Assembly (NCBI RefSeq): GCF_037479095.1
Contig: NZ_JBBGZW010000001.1
Coordinates: 3,658,001-3,722,000, forward strand
Direction of reading: 5' to 3'
Length of the DNA stretch: 64,000 nucleotides
Source: Pantoea nemavictus
Lineage (GTDB): Bacteria > Pseudomonadota > Gammaproteobacteria > Enterobacterales > Enterobacteriaceae
The position numbers were made by a program, and so were the translations under genes. Below are positions 19,217 through 28,645 of the stretch, piece after piece; position 1 is the first letter of the stretch; every line of letters begins with the position of its first letter. A model generated the notes under the pieces. It was given only the letters and a program-made list of their open reading frames with translations, made no database searches and was not told where the DNA came from.

Positions 19217-20538
19217 GGATGTTGCCGTGCCGCCTGGTTCACCCGTGCGGCACCGCGTCGTTGCAGAATGGCGTTGAGGATGATGGCACCAAAGGTCGCG
19301 GTGCCAATACCGCCAATTGTGAAGCTACCAATCTTCAGCGCAAAATCACCGGCACCGAGCACCAGCGTGGTCGCCACCATGATCAGATTACCGTTCTGAT
19401 TGAAGTCCACATGGTTCTGCACCCAAATACGTGCCCCTGCCACCGCAATCAAACCAAACACCACAATCGATGCACCGCCAATCACCGGGCCGGGAATGGT
19501 GTGGATCAGCGCGCCAAATTTTGGTGAGAAGCCGAGCACCAGTGCAATGACCGCCGCCGCGACGAATGCTAAGGTCGAATAGACTTTCGTCACCGCCATC
19601 ACGCCGATATTTTCTGCATAGGTGGTTACACCGCTGCCGCCCATCGAGCCGGATAGCATGGTTGCTAATCCATCGCCGACGAATGCGCGGCCCATCCACG
19701 GATCGAGGTTGCGTCCGGTCATACCCGCCACCGCTTTAATATGACCGAGGTTTTCCGCCACCAGAATGATCGCCACCGGTGCAATCATCACGATGGCCTG
19801 CATATCAAAGATCGGCGCGGTGGTGTGCGGCAGACCAAACCACGGCGCATTGGCAAGACCGCTGAAATCCACCGGCTTGCCAAAGCCCATCACGTTGGTC
19901 AGCAAGGCGTAGATTGCCCATGCCACAATCAGCCCGACCAGGATCAGCAGCCGCTGAATCATCCCGCGGGTAAATACTGCCACCAGGCCGATGCACAACA
20001 CCGTCATCACCGCCATCCAGCTGTCGAACATCGAGCCGGAGACGCCGTGCACGGCTATCGGGGCCAGGTTCAGACCAATCGCCATCACCACCGCACCCGT
20101 CACCACTGGCGGCATCAGGCGCTCGATCCAGCCGGTGCCGACTTTCATCACCACCAGACCAATCAGCGTATAGAGCGCACCGCAGGCGATCACGCCGCCG
20201 AGCGCCAGCGCCAGATTAGGATTAAGTCCCTGGCCGTTAAAGCCGGTTACCGCAATAATCACGCCCACAAACGCCGCGCTGGAGCCGAGATAGCTGGGCA
20301 CGCGTCCGCCGGTGACGACAAAAAACAGCAGCGTACCGATGCCGGAAACCAGAATCGCCAGATTGGGGTCCAGTCCCATCAGCAACGGCATCAATACCGT
20401 TGCGCCAAACATTGCCACAGCATGCTGCAGGCCAAGGACGACCGTCTGCGCAAACGGCAGCGTTTCATCCGGCGCAATCAGCCCATCATCGGTCAAGGCT
20501 GACTTTTTCTGCCAGCGGGGGAACCAGGAACTCGCCAT
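19213..20538 (-). CDS. rutG: RutG, pyrimidine permease (NCS2/NAT family)
   Basis: This protein of about 441 residues has some 12-14 membrane segments and is very close to E. coli RutG. Shared stretches include QHAVAMFGATVLMPLLMGLD, GGRVPSYLGSSAAFVG, RLMPPVVTGAVVMAIGLN, AENLGHIKAVAGMTGRN and GGSGVTTYAENIGVMA. It imports uracil or other pyrimidines for the Rut pathway. The start at 20538 is preferred because GGAG lies 6 nt upstream; an ATG two codons earlier abuts the ribosome site. Last gene of the rut operon. Confidence 0.94.
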   Translation of the reverse strand: MASSWFPRWQKKSALTDDGLIAPDETLPFAQTVVLGLQHAVAMFGATVLMPLLMGLDPNLAILVSGIGTLLFFVVTGGRVPSYLGSSAAFVGVIIAVTGFNGQGLNPNLALALGGVIACGALYTLIGLVVMKVGTGWIERLMPPVVTGAVVMAIGLNLAPIAVHGVSGSMFDSWMAVMTVLCIGLVAVFTRGMIQRLLILVGLIVAWAIYALLTNVMGFGKPVDFSGLANAPWFGLPHTTAPIFDMQAIVMIAPVAIILVAENLGHIKAVAGMTGRNLDPWMGRAFVGDGLATMLSGSMGGSGVTTYAENIGVMAVTKVYSTLAFVAAAVIALVLGFSPKFGALIHTIPGPVIGGASIVVFGLIAVAGARIWVQNHVDFNQNGNLIMVATTLVLGAGDFALKIGSFTIGGIGTATFGAIILNAILQRRGAARVNQAARQHP

Positions 20539-20583
20539 CGTCATCTCCAGGGTGTCAGTGAAAGCGGGCCGCACAGCGCGGCG

Positions 20584-21105
20584 TTAGCGGGCATCCTGCC
20601 GTAAAAGGTGATGATATCCACGGTCAAACCATGCCAGGCCGTGCGTTTCATCATTGCGCACCAGCGCCAGCACTTCGCAAAACAGGATGTCGTGTGTCCC
20701 GACGCTGACCACCTGCGACACTTTGCAATCAAACGACACCAGCGCGCCGTCTAACAGGGGTGCACCGCTGGCAAGCGTCTGCCAACCGGCGGCGGCGAAG
20801 CGTTGATCCATCGGCGTTTTGCCACCAAACAGCGTCGAAAGTTCTTCATGCCCGGCGGCCAGCGTGTTGACGCACAGATAGCCGTTATCGCGAAAAATCG
20901 GCCATACCGACGCTGAGCGGTTAAGGCAGACCAGCAACGTCGGCGGCGTATCCGTCACGCTGCACACCGCTGAAGCGGTAAAACCGGCGCGTCCGGCGGG
21001 GCCATCGGTGGTGATGATATTCACTGCTGCGCCTAGGCACGCCATGGCGTTACGAAACGCATCGCGCTCCACGAGGGGTAAAACCGGCAGTTCGTGCACG
21101 CTCAT
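20584..21105 (-). CDS. rutF: RutF, flavin reductase of the Rut pathway
   Basis: This 173-residue NAD(P)H:flavin reductase regenerates FMNH2 for RutA. The flavin-reductase-like domain shows [27 protein letters not shown], the typical [21 protein letters not shown] and a final HHLLRQDAR. It lies between rutD (15 bp upstream) and rutG. In E. coli rutE would lie between rutD and rutF; here the two genes are adjacent. Confidence 0.94.
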   Translation of the reverse strand: MSVHELPVLPLVERDAFRNAMACLGAAVNIITTDGPAGRAGFTASAVCSVTDTPPTLLVCLNRSASVWPIFRDNGYLCVNTLAAGHEELSTLFGGKTPMDQRFAAAGWQTLASGAPLLDGALVSFDCKVSQVVSVGTHDILFCEVLALVRNDETHGLAWFDRGYHHLLRQDAR

Positions 21106-21120
21106 CAGCGGCTCCTGTGA

Positions 21121-21924
21121 TTAGCTGGCCGCACGTTGGGCAGGCGCAGCCGTATCGGCCAGCCAGCGCAACAGCAGCGCGTTAAAGTTGTCGGCATCCG
21201 TCACGCTCATGGCGTGTCCACCCCAGCGCATCTCAATCAGGCTGCCATTAGGCAATGCCTGCGCCAGCTGTGGCGAGCAGCTCCACGGCACCAGCAGGTC
21301 GTCCTGACTGCAAATCGCTAATACCGGCTGCGTGATACGCGCTATCTGCGCACGGAAGTCGGCGCTTTTCAGCGCGTGCAGACGACGCAGCAGATTTTCC
21401 ATACCCTGAAAATGGGCCACATGGTGCGCATCTTCCGCCGTAATGCGCGCCTGATTACGTGCCAGCCATTCGGCGGGATAGAGGAACAGCGGCTGAGCGC
21501 GTACAAAGGCTTCAACGCCAACGTTCATCAGCAGATCCTGACGCACCTGGAAGCAGCGTTGCGTATGCGCATCCAGCGACAGCCAGCCGTTGATCACGAC
21601 CACGCGGCCAACGCGTGCGGGGAAATCCAGCGCCAACTGCAGGCCAATCAAACCGCCCAGCGCATGACCGATAACGTCGTAATGTTCAATGCCCCGTTGT
21701 TCCAGCGCAGCGGCCAGTTCCGCCGCCATCATCGCCATGCTGTAGCCTTCCGGCAGCGTATCGGCACTGCGACCAGTACCGCGCTGATCGTAAGTCACCA
21801 CGCGAAAGTGTGGCGTCAGCGCCGCCAGCTGCGGCTGCCAGAATCCGGCAACGCCGCCTAAACCTGAAGCCAGCACCAGCGTCGGCGCATCTGCGGCGGT
21901 TAACCCCTGAATATCCAGATGCAT
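21121..21924 (-). CDS. rutD: RutD, putative aminoacrylate hydrolase (alpha/beta fold)
   Basis: This 267-residue alpha/beta hydrolase speeds release of 3-aminoacrylate products in the Rut pathway. The nucleophile elbow reads GHALGG, with Ala where Ser is usual; E. coli RutD has the same substitution, so it is a family trait. Other motifs are TYDQRGTGRSAD, VINGWLSLDAHTQRCFQVR and the late His in GGHAMSVTD. The start overlaps the rutC stop (GTGATG), with GGAGG upstream. Confidence 0.94.
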   Translation of the reverse strand: MHLDIQGLTAADAPTLVLASGLGGVAGFWQPQLAALTPHFRVVTYDQRGTGRSADTLPEGYSMAMMAAELAAALEQRGIEHYDVIGHALGGLIGLQLALDFPARVGRVVVINGWLSLDAHTQRCFQVRQDLLMNVGVEAFVRAQPLFLYPAEWLARNQARITAEDAHHVAHFQGMENLLRRLHALKSADFRAQIARITQPVLAICSQDDLLVPWSCSPQLAQALPNGSLIEMRWGGHAMSVTDADNFNALLLRWLADTAAPAQRAAS

Positions 21925-22319
21925 CACGCCTCCTGCTTGCCGATATGGGCAACGGTGGCGATTTCAATCAGCGCATCCGGTTTCACCAGCCCACACTGAA
22001 TGCAGAAGCGCGCCGGTTTATCGCCGGGGAAATATTCGGCATAAATCTGGTTAATCGCCGCGTAGTTGCTCCAGTCGGTGAGAAAGATCGAGTTGAACGT
22101 GACGTCATCCATGGTGCCGCCTGCGGTTTCAATCACCTTTTTGATGGTGTCCAGCACGTGGCGTGTTTGCGCTGCCGCATCACCGACATGCACTACATTG
22201 TTGTTAGCATCAAAGGGCAAGGTGCCGGAGACGTACACCACGCCATCGGCTAAGGTGCCGGGCACGAATGGGGCGATGGGTGTTCCAGTGCCGGGCGGAA
22301 TAATCACACTTTTAGGCAT
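21924..22319 (-). CDS. rutC: RutC, aminoacrylate deaminase (RidA/YjgF family)
   Basis: This 131-residue RidA-family protein acts on 3-aminoacrylate in uracil catabolism. Signatures are [35 protein letters not shown] and the C-terminal [20 protein letters not shown], where Arg and Glu of the family active site are present. Translationally coupled to rutD by overlap. Confidence 0.95.
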   Translation of the reverse strand: MPKSVIIPPGTGTPIAPFVPGTLADGVVYVSGTLPFDANNNVVHVGDAAAQTRHVLDTIKKVIETAGGTMDDVTFNSIFLTDWSNYAAINQIYAEYFPGDKPARFCIQCGLVKPDALIEIATVAHIGKQEA

Positions 22320-22361
22320 GGCGAAATCCTCTTCTTATCAGTTTGCAGATGAAGCGGTACG

Positions 22362-23072
22362 TTAGCTTTTTAGCGCTTCACAGAACGTGTCGGTATTGCT
22401 GACCCAGCCAAAGAACGTCTCGATATTAAAAATGGCCGCCTGCTGGGCAAACGCAGGTCCTGCCTGATAAGTAGCGTCTTCCAAAACCACGCCAAAATAC
22501 TCAAGGAAGAAGCCGTCACGCAGCGTTGATTCGACGCAGACATTGGTGGCAATACCGGTAAACACCAGATGGCGAATACCTCGGCTGCGCAGCATGCTGT
22601 CGAGCGGGGTATTGAAAAAGCCGCTGTAGCGCGGTTTCGGCAGCACAATATCGCCAGCCTGCGGCACCAGTTCATCCACCAGCGCATAATCCCAGCCGCC
22701 TTTCGACAGCAGCGTGCCCTGCAGCTCCGGGCGTTTGCGCATAGTTTTCAGCGCATTGGATTTGTGGAAATTGGGTGAACCGGCATCCCCGGCTTCAACG
22801 TATTGATCGTCCCAGCCATTCTGGAACCAGATAATCTGCATACCTGCTGCTCGCGCAGCGGTCACCGCCTGATGAATTTTGGCAATTACCGGTTTAGTGG
22901 CAGAGACATCAAAGCCCGCCAGGTCGAGATATCCGCCTTCGGTGGCGTAAGCATTCTGCATATCCACCACAATCAGCGCACTTTGCGCGGCGGGCAGCGC
23001 GATAGCTTCCGGACGCGCGGGCAAGGTGATGTTCGGTAAACTTTCGCTATGGGCGCAAACAACGGTACTCAT
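22362..23072 (-). CDS. rutB: RutB, ureidoacrylate amidohydrolase
   Basis: This isochorismatase-like cysteine hydrolase cleaves ureidoacrylate to 3-aminoacrylate and carbamate. The catalytic set is visible as Asp in [11 protein letters not shown], Lys in [11 protein letters not shown] and Cys in [13 protein letters not shown]. The start [10 protein letters not shown] at 23072 overlaps the rutA stop (ATGA) and has GGAGG upstream. The longer frame would add 14 residues inside rutA. Confidence 0.95.
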   Translation of the reverse strand: MSTVVCAHSESLPNITLPARPEAIALPAAQSALIVVDMQNAYATEGGYLDLAGFDVSATKPVIAKIHQAVTAARAAGMQIIWFQNGWDDQYVEAGDAGSPNFHKSNALKTMRKRPELQGTLLSKGGWDYALVDELVPQAGDIVLPKPRYSGFFNTPLDSMLRSRGIRHLVFTGIATNVCVESTLRDGFFLEYFGVVLEDATYQAGPAFAQQAAIFNIETFFGWVSNTDTFCEALKS

Positions 23073-24163
23073 CAGGCAACCTCCTGCTGTGATGCAATTA
23101 AATCGTGACGGCACTGCATTAATGGCTGAATACGCTCACCGAAATCTTCAATGCCTTGCAGGAAGTCATCAAAGGTCAGCAAGACGCCTTGGGTGCCGTC
23201 GACTAATGCAACTTCATCCAACATTCGTGCCACATTGGCGTAAGAGCCAACCAGCGTGCCCATATTGATGTTGACCGCTGAGGTCGGATCGGCCATCTGG
23301 CGCACGTTGGTGTCGCTGCCGGACTTGGTGTCCTGCTGACTTTGCGTGGTGAGCCAGGCGAGCGCCTCTTCATCGGCACCGGCTTTGTAGTGCTCCCATT
23401 TGACGCGTGCGGCTTCGTCGCTTTCGGCGGCGATAATCATAAACAGCACATAGGAACCGACATCACGACCGGCTTTATCGGCGGCCTGTTTCATGCGCGT
23501 GGCGGTCGGGGCGAAGGCGGTTGGCGTGTTGACGCCTTTGCCGAAGCAGAAGTTGTAATCGGCGTGCTGCGCCGAGAACGCCATGCCGGCATCGCTCTGA
23601 CCGGCGCAAATCACCTTCATCGGTTTCTGCGGCTGCGGGCTGACGCGGCAATCGTTCATGGTGAAGAATTCGCCTTTGAAATCGCTCTGGCCGGTGCCCC
23701 ACAAATCGCGCAGCACGGTGACGTATTCGGTCAGATATTGGTAGCGGCTGGAGAAGTAGGCATCGCCTGGCCACAGGCCCATTTGTTCATACTCGGGTTT
23801 CTGCCAGCCGGTAACCAGATTGACGCCAAAGCGGCCATTGGAGATGGAATCAATGGTGGATGCCATGCGCGCGACAATCGCGGGCGGTAAGGTCAGCGTG
23901 GCGGCGGTAGCGTAGATCTCAATGCGTGAGGTCACTGCCGCGAGGCCCGCCATCAAGGTGAAGGATTCGAGGTTGTGATCCCAAAACTCGGTTTTCCCGC
24001 CGAAGCCGCGCAGCTTGATCATCGAAAGCGCAAAGTCGAAATGATAATGCTCCGCTTTCAGCACGATCTCTTTGTTCAGTTCAAAGGTGGGCTTGTACTG
24101 CGGCGCATGGGTGGAGATCAGCCAGCCGTTATTACCAATCGGGATAAAGACGCCAATTTTCAT
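23072..24163 (-). CDS. rutA: RutA, pyrimidine monooxygenase
   Basis: This luciferase-like flavin monooxygenase opens the uracil ring between N3 and C4 using FMNH2 and O2. From [17 protein letters not shown] it is 363 residues, the E. coli length. An upstream ATG at 24355 would add 64 residues of non-family sequence spanning the promoter and is rejected. An AGAGAGG ribosome site precedes the chosen start. First gene of the minus-strand operon rutABCDFG, driven by a sigma-54 promoter at 24252-24267. Confidence 0.96.
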   Translation of the reverse strand: MKIGVFIPIGNNGWLISTHAPQYKPTFELNKEIVLKAEHYHFDFALSMIKLRGFGGKTEFWDHNLESFTLMAGLAAVTSRIEIYATAATLTLPPAIVARMASTIDSISNGRFGVNLVTGWQKPEYEQMGLWPGDAYFSSRYQYLTEYVTVLRDLWGTGQSDFKGEFFTMNDCRVSPQPQKPMKVICAGQSDAGMAFSAQHADYNFCFGKGVNTPTAFAPTATRMKQAADKAGRDVGSYVLFMIIAAESDEAARVKWEHYKAGADEEALAWLTTQSQQDTKSGSDTNVRQMADPTSAVNINMGTLVGSYANVARMLDEVALVDGTQGVLLTFDDFLQGIEDFGERIQPLMQCRHDLIASQQEVA

Positions 24164-24251
24164 GTGAAACCTCTCTGCATTAGACGGGGATTGCTTCACG
24201 CGCTGCGCTGCTTCCTGCACGCATCCTGCGGGCGGCGCTCCATCACAAATC

Positions 24252-24267
24252 TGCAAAGCCTGTGCCA
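24252..24267 (-). promoter_or_regulatory. Sigma-54 promoter of the rut operon
   Basis: The minus strand reads TGGCACAGGCTTTGCA. The invariant GG and GC are 10 bp apart, an essentially perfect RpoN -24/-12 element. It would start transcription near 24242, about 80 nt before rutA. In E. coli the rut operon is NtrC-activated. A weak NtrC-like TGCACG-N5-CATGCG occurs at 24362-24378 on the plus strand, but I do not rely on it. Confidence 0.85.
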
Positions 24268-24339
24268 CATTTTTAAAGGGCTTATATAACAATGCGTTAA
24301 AATTTACATGGGGTGTAAACTGGAGTAATTGGTCCAAAT

Positions 24340-24355
24340 CAGACCGTTTGGTCAA
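24340..24355. promoter_or_regulatory. Candidate RutR operator
   Basis: CAGACCGTTTGGTCAA matches the RutR palindrome TTGACCANNTGGTCAA at 11 of 14 defined positions, with a perfect right half. A further TGGTCAA half-site is at 24384-24390, and TTGGTCCAA at 24329-24337. It lies between divergent rutA and rutR, as expected for local control. Confidence 0.6.
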
Positions 24356-24469
24356 AACGGCTGCACGTTTTTCATGCGCGGCGTGGTCAAAAAAGGTGCA
24401 GGCGGCGAATTAGGCAGGAAAGGAGGCCTTTGTTATGATGCGGTTAAGCAGGACGGATGAGGTAACAGT

Positions 24470-25105
24470 GTGAAAAGCGATGAAAAAAAACCGGGACGCC
24501 GTTCGCGTGCGGTCGCCGCTAAGCGGGCAGCCATTCTTGAAGCGGCTTTAGCCTTCTTCTCGCAATACGGCATTCACGGCACCAGCCTGGATAAAGTGGC
24601 CGAACGTGCCGATGTCTCCAAAACCAATCTGCTCTATTACTTTCCGTCAAAAGAAGTGCTGTATGTGGCGGTTCTGAAAGAGATTCTTGATGTGTGGCTG
24701 GCGCCGCTGCGTGCGCTGCAGCACGATCACGATCCGCTGACGGCCATTCGCCAATACATTCGTCTGAAACTGGAGGTCTCGCGCGACCATCCGCAAGCCT
24801 CGCGCTTATTCTGCCTCGAGATGTTGCAGGGCGCGCCGCTGTTAAAAGGCGAACTGGCCGGTGATTTAAAGGCGCTGGTGGATGAAAAGGCAGCGATTAT
24901 CGAACAGTGGATCGCCGAAGGTCGACTGGCGGGCGTGCAGCCACAGCACCTGTTTTTCCTGCTGTGGGCCACCACCCAGCACTATGCGGATTTCGCCTCG
25001 CAGGTTGAAGCGATTACCGGCCAAACGTTGAACGATGCGGCGTTCTTTGAACAGACGCTGGAAAACGTGCAGCGCATGATTATTGAAGGGATCCGCGTGC
25101 GCTGA
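24470..25105 (+). CDS. rutR: RutR, TetR-family pyrimidine-responsive regulator
   Basis: This 211-residue TetR regulator responds to uracil and thymine. It has a GTG start with GAGG upstream. The N-terminal HTH reads AILEAALAFFSQYGIHGTSLDKVAERADVSKTNLLYYF in sequence, and a YcdC-type C-terminal ligand domain includes SRDHPQASRLFCLEMLQGAP and FFLLWATTQHYADF. It is divergent from rutA. In E. coli it represses rut genes and affects carAB and purine genes. Confidence 0.95.
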   Translation: MKSDEKKPGRRSRAVAAKRAAILEAALAFFSQYGIHGTSLDKVAERADVSKTNLLYYFPSKEVLYVAVLKEILDVWLAPLRALQHDHDPLTAIRQYIRLKLEVSRDHPQASRLFCLEMLQGAPLLKGELAGDLKALVDEKAAIIEQWIAEGRLAGVQPQHLFFLLWATTQHYADFASQVEAITGQTLNDAAFFEQTLENVQRMIIEGIRVR

Positions 25106-25128
25106 TCCCGCTTTTTCAAGGAGAGTGC

Positions 25129-26103
25129 ATGGATTCATTATCGCAACTGACGTTAGGCGCGGCGGTAACCGTCGCCGTGATGGGCAAACGCGTGCCGGTG
25201 TGGCAGGCGGCGCTGGTGGGCGCGGTCGCCGGCACCTTGCCGGACCTCGATGTGTTCATCGATCACGGCGATGCCATCCGCAATATGACGCTGCATCGCA
25301 CCGAAAGTCATGCGCTGATATTTCTCACCTTGATTGCGCCGCTGCTCGGCTGGCTGGTGGCGGGCGCGATGCGCAGTCGAACTCACTGGCGCGGCTGGAC
25401 GCTGGCAATCTGGCTGGCGCTGGTGACGCATCCGCTGCTGGACCTCACCACGGTGTATGGCACGCAGCTGGGTCTGCCGCTCACCGATTTCCCTTATGCC
25501 ATTGGCAGCATGTACATCATCGATCCGCTGTATACCTTGCCCCTGCTGATTGCACTGCTGGTCGCCTTATGGCGGCGCGATGCCCGAGGCTTACGCTGGA
25601 ATCAGGCGGGGCTATTGGTGAGTACGCTGTATCTCGCCTGGAGCGTGGTGATTCAAAGCATGGCGACGCAGCATATTGAGCAACAGTTGACGCAGCAATC
25701 GGTGCAACCTGAGCAGCTGTTGGTGACGCCGACCGCGTTCAATACGCTGGTATGGCGCACGGTGATCATCACGCCAGATCGCTATGGCGAAGCCTATTGG
25801 TCGCTGCTGTCGTCGCAGCGTCCGCTGCAGATTAGCTGGCACGATCGCAAACCTGAGTTGTTTGCCCCGTTTAAAGGCCAATGGCATGCCGAACGCGTGG
25901 CGTGGTTTAGCCATGGTTTCTACGCGATGCAGCAGCAGGGCGATGATACGTTGATTAGCGACTTGCGCATGGGCGAAGAGCCGAATTACACCTTCACCTT
26001 TAATCTGGGATCGCCGCAGTCGCCTGAGGTGGCGCCACAACGTGAACCTTCGCTGCGTCCCGCGTTAGGTGAAGCGTGGCGAAAATTGCTGGAGAGGTTA
26101 TAA
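25129..26103 (+). CDS. YdjM-like inner-membrane metal-dependent hydrolase (COG1988)
   Basis: This 324-residue protein starts MDSLSQLTLGAAVTVAVMG, typical of the YdjM/DUF457 family. It has Asp/His motifs GTLPDLDVFIDH, LHRTESHALIFL and VTHPLLDLTTVYG that would bind metal at the membrane face. Four hydrophobic segments fill residues 75-190 and a soluble C-terminal domain follows. E. coli YdjM is LexA-regulated, but no SOS box is seen here. It lies 23 bp after rutR with its own ribosome site and may be cotranscribed. Function is unknown. In E. coli putA would follow rutR instead. Confidence 0.85.
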   Translation: MDSLSQLTLGAAVTVAVMGKRVPVWQAALVGAVAGTLPDLDVFIDHGDAIRNMTLHRTESHALIFLTLIAPLLGWLVAGAMRSRTHWRGWTLAIWLALVTHPLLDLTTVYGTQLGLPLTDFPYAIGSMYIIDPLYTLPLLIALLVALWRRDARGLRWNQAGLLVSTLYLAWSVVIQSMATQHIEQQLTQQSVQPEQLLVTPTAFNTLVWRTVIITPDRYGEAYWSLLSSQRPLQISWHDRKPELFAPFKGQWHAERVAWFSHGFYAMQQQGDDTLISDLRMGEEPNYTFTFNLGSPQSPEVAPQREPSLRPALGEAWRKLLERL

Positions 26104-26107
26104 CGAG

Positions 26108-26135
26108 AAAGGCCCGGTGAAATCACCGGGCCTTT
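26108..26135. terminator. Bidirectional terminator between the YdjM-like gene and cycA
   Basis: AAAGGCCCGGTGA, AA, TCACCGGGCCTTT is a perfect 13-bp stem with A and T ends, serving both convergent genes. Confidence 0.9.
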
Positions 26136-26146
26136 GGCTGTGCAAA

Positions 26147-27538
26147 TCAGGCCTTACGACGACGCAACAACCATCCCATCGTCAGAATCACAAACCATAA
26201 TGGTGTGATCATCAGCGCCTGGCGGGTATCTTCCTGTAGCGTCAGCAGTACCAGCACAAAGGCGAAAAACGCCATGCACACCCAGCACATAAACTTGCCC
26301 AGCGGCATCTTGAATTTCGATTCCGCATGACGCTGTGGATGCTGCTTACGGTAAGCCAGATAGCTGCACAGGATGATCGTCCAGACGAACATAAACAGAA
26401 TCGCCGATACGGTGGTGACCATGGTAAATACGGTCATCACATCCGGAATCAGGTAAATCAGCGCCACGCCAGCCAGCAGGCACAGGCAGGAGAAGAACAG
26501 TCCGGTCGTTGGCACCGCACGCGCCGAGAGGCGACCAAAGGATTTATGCGCCACGCCCTGTTCTGCCAGGCCATACAGCATGCGGCTGGTAGAGAAGATA
26601 CCGCTATTGGCAGACGAGGCCGCCGACGTCAGCACCACAAAGTTAACAATGCTGGCGGCTGCAGGCAGGCCAATCAGCACAAACATTTCTACGAACGGGC
26701 TGCGATTCGGCAGCACCTGATTCCACGGCGTCACCGCCATGATCACCATCAGCGCCAGCACGTAAAACATAATGATACGCAGCGGAATGGCATTAATCGC
26801 ACGCGGTAAAACTTTGTGCGGATCTTTAGTTTCTGCCGCGGCGGTGCCGACCAGCTCAATGCCGACAAAGGCGAACACGGCAATCTGGAAGCCGGCAAAG
26901 AAGCCACTCAACCCTTTCGGGAACATGCCACCGTGATCCCAGATATTACTCAATGCTGCGCTGCCGCCGTTCGGAGACGGATAATGCATGCTCACCAGCA
27001 CAATACCGGTGATGATTAGGGCGACAATGGCGACGATTTTGATAATCGCAAACCAGAATTCCATCTCGCCGAACAACTTCACCGTGGCAATATTCAGCGC
27101 CAGGAAGACGAAGACGCACAGCAGGGCGCTCATCCAGATGGAGAAGTCCGGGAACCACAGTTGGAAATAGGCGCTAATGGCAACCACGTCGGCAATACCG
27201 GTCACCACCCAACAGAACCAATAGGTCCAGCCGGTAAAATATCCCGCCCACGGGCCAAGTAGATCGGCAGCAAAATCGCTAAAGGATTTGTATTCGAGAT
27301 TCGACAGCAGCAGCTCGCCCATGGCGCGCATCACGAAGAACAGCATAAAGCCAATGATCATATACACGAAGATGATCGATGGGCCGGCAAGGCTAATGGT
27401 TTTTCCCGAACCCATAAACAGTCCGGTGCCGATGGCGCCACCAATGGCAATGAGCTGGATGTGACGATTATGCAGATTACGCTGGAGTTTATCCGGCTGT
27501 TCGGCCTCGTTGAGCGCCTCTTTAGATTGATCAACCAT
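26147..27538 (-). CDS. cycA: CycA, D-serine/D-alanine/glycine:proton symporter
   Basis: This 463-residue APC-superfamily permease has 12 membrane segments and is nearly identical to E. coli CycA in long blocks, such as LIAIGGAIGTGLFMGSGKTI, MRAMGELLLSNLEYKSF, GLSGFFAGFQIAVFAFVGIE and SAASSANSGIFSTSRML. It imports glycine, D-serine and D-alanine. In E. coli cycA lies elsewhere, so the location differs. GcvB commonly represses cycA in enterobacteria; that was not checked here. Confidence 0.93.
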   Translation of the reverse strand: MVDQSKEALNEAEQPDKLQRNLHNRHIQLIAIGGAIGTGLFMGSGKTISLAGPSIIFVYMIIGFMLFFVMRAMGELLLSNLEYKSFSDFAADLLGPWAGYFTGWTYWFCWVVTGIADVVAISAYFQLWFPDFSIWMSALLCVFVFLALNIATVKLFGEMEFWFAIIKIVAIVALIITGIVLVSMHYPSPNGGSAALSNIWDHGGMFPKGLSGFFAGFQIAVFAFVGIELVGTAAAETKDPHKVLPRAINAIPLRIIMFYVLALMVIMAVTPWNQVLPNRSPFVEMFVLIGLPAAASIVNFVVLTSAASSANSGIFSTSRMLYGLAEQGVAHKSFGRLSARAVPTTGLFFSCLCLLAGVALIYLIPDVMTVFTMVTTVSAILFMFVWTIILCSYLAYRKQHPQRHAESKFKMPLGKFMCWVCMAFFAFVLVLLTLQEDTRQALMITPLWFVILTMGWLLRRRKA

Positions 27539-27589
27539 AAATTTTTCTTTCCTGTCGGGGATGTTGTGTCAGCTCTAATGGCTGATTTG

Positions 27590-27709
27590 CCCGTCATACT
27601 TCAAGCCGCAGATGCGTTGGCTGCGCATGTTCACCCCAGTCACTTACTTAAGTAAGCTCCTGAGGATTTACATACTTGCCGCCTTCCTGCAGCTCGAATT
27701 ATTTAGGGC
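27590..27709. repeat. ERIC (IRU) element
   Basis: The core TTCACCCCAGTCACTTACTT and the following AGTAAGCTCCTGAGGATTTA are the enterobacterial repetitive intergenic consensus. It is flanked by the usual outer arms (CGTCATACTTCAAG and CTCGAATTATTTAGGG). The element is a roughly 120-bp imperfect palindrome occupying the centre of the 408-bp gap 27539-27946. The rest of that gap is AT-rich and shows no gene. Confidence 0.92.
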
Positions 27710-27946
27710 ATTGTTAGGTGCCCTTTATAGGGCAAGGGGCATAAGATAGTGGAAAGGCAGGCAGTTTCGATAATGGTTTTTCCCCCTTTGTGACCTTTTA
27801 CGCGCTTTGCTCTGTCAGTAATTATTTACAGTGTTTAAAGCGCAGTCATTTTGCGTAAATCTTCAGCAATTAAGCCATTTACGTCACTCTCTCCGCGCGC
27901 GACCTCTACACTTGTTAGTTCATTTCATCAGGAAAAGTGAGGCATT

Positions 27947-28645
27947 GTGCGCGCTTTGTTAGCCGTCGCGTTGCTGGCCGTTTGCGGCTGGTTAAGCCTG
28001 CCGTGGTTGAAAACCCATCTGCCACCGCAGTGGAATCCGTTTACACCACTTAAAGTGACCGACCCGCCGGGTTGGATGACGCGTTATAAGCTGAAGAAGT
28101 TGAGTGGCGATCCTGCGGCCTGCATGGCGGTAATGCGTCAGGCAAGTGAACAGCGGCTGGTGCAGTTCCGTGCGTTGCCGCCGATGCAAGGCGGTTGCCC
28201 GCTAGAGCAGCCGCTGCGCATCAGTGGCTACGGCGACGTTACGCTCAGCAGCAGTTTTCTCGCCAGCTGTCCAATGGCAGTCACCAGCACCATGTTCGTG
28301 ATCAATAGCGATAGCGCATTGCGCCAGGCGGGAATTAATAGCCCGCTTAAGCGGATTTCTCACGTTGGCAGTTATGCCTGCCGCAATATTTATCATCGTC
28401 AGGAAGGTCGCTTGAGCGAGCATGCAAGCGCCGATGCCTGGGATGTCACTGGGTTTCAACTCGCGAATGGGCGCTGGTTACAGGTGGGGAAGAACTGGCA
28501 GCAGCCGGAAGAGGCAGCGGCAGGACTGCATGCGCTGTGGCGTAATGGTTGCGCCACTTTTGGCAACGCGCTGGGGCCCGACTACAACGCGGCGCACGCC
28601 ACTCATTTTCATCTTGGCATGCGCGGCTCGGGTTACTGTCGATAA
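27947..28645 (+). CDS. Extensin-like C-terminal domain protein
   Basis: This 232-residue protein starts at GTG after an AAGTGAGG-like ribosome site. An N-terminal hydrophobic segment (ALLAVALLAVCGWLSLPWL) should be a signal anchor. The remainder is the bacterial extensin-like domain (PF06904 type) with several Cys (GGCPLEQPLRISGYG, ASCPMAV, YACRNIY, NGCATFGNALGPDYN). It ends AHATHFHLGMRGSGYC; the ASADAWDVTGF and THFH residues suggest a metal site like those of D,D-peptidase-like folds. Function is unestablished; it probably acts in the periplasm. Its stop abuts that of the next, convergent gene. Confidence 0.82.
   Translation: MRALLAVALLAVCGWLSLPWLKTHLPPQWNPFTPLKVTDPPGWMTRYKLKKLSGDPAACMAVMRQASEQRLVQFRALPPMQGGCPLEQPLRISGYGDVTLSSSFLASCPMAVTSTMFVINSDSALRQAGINSPLKRISHVGSYACRNIYHRQEGRLSEHASADAWDVTGFQLANGRWLQVGKNWQQPEEAAAGLHALWRNGCATFGNALGPDYNAAHATHFHLGMRGSGYCR

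Noticed and set aside
19741..20502. A 253-codon plus-strand frame inside rutG.
   Set aside because: Antisense of a highly conserved permease; His/Arg/Gln-rich with no recognisable fold.
21121..21924. Loss of the nucleophile Ser in RutD as a sign of decay.
   Set aside because: E. coli RutD also reads GHALG, so the change is a feature of the family.
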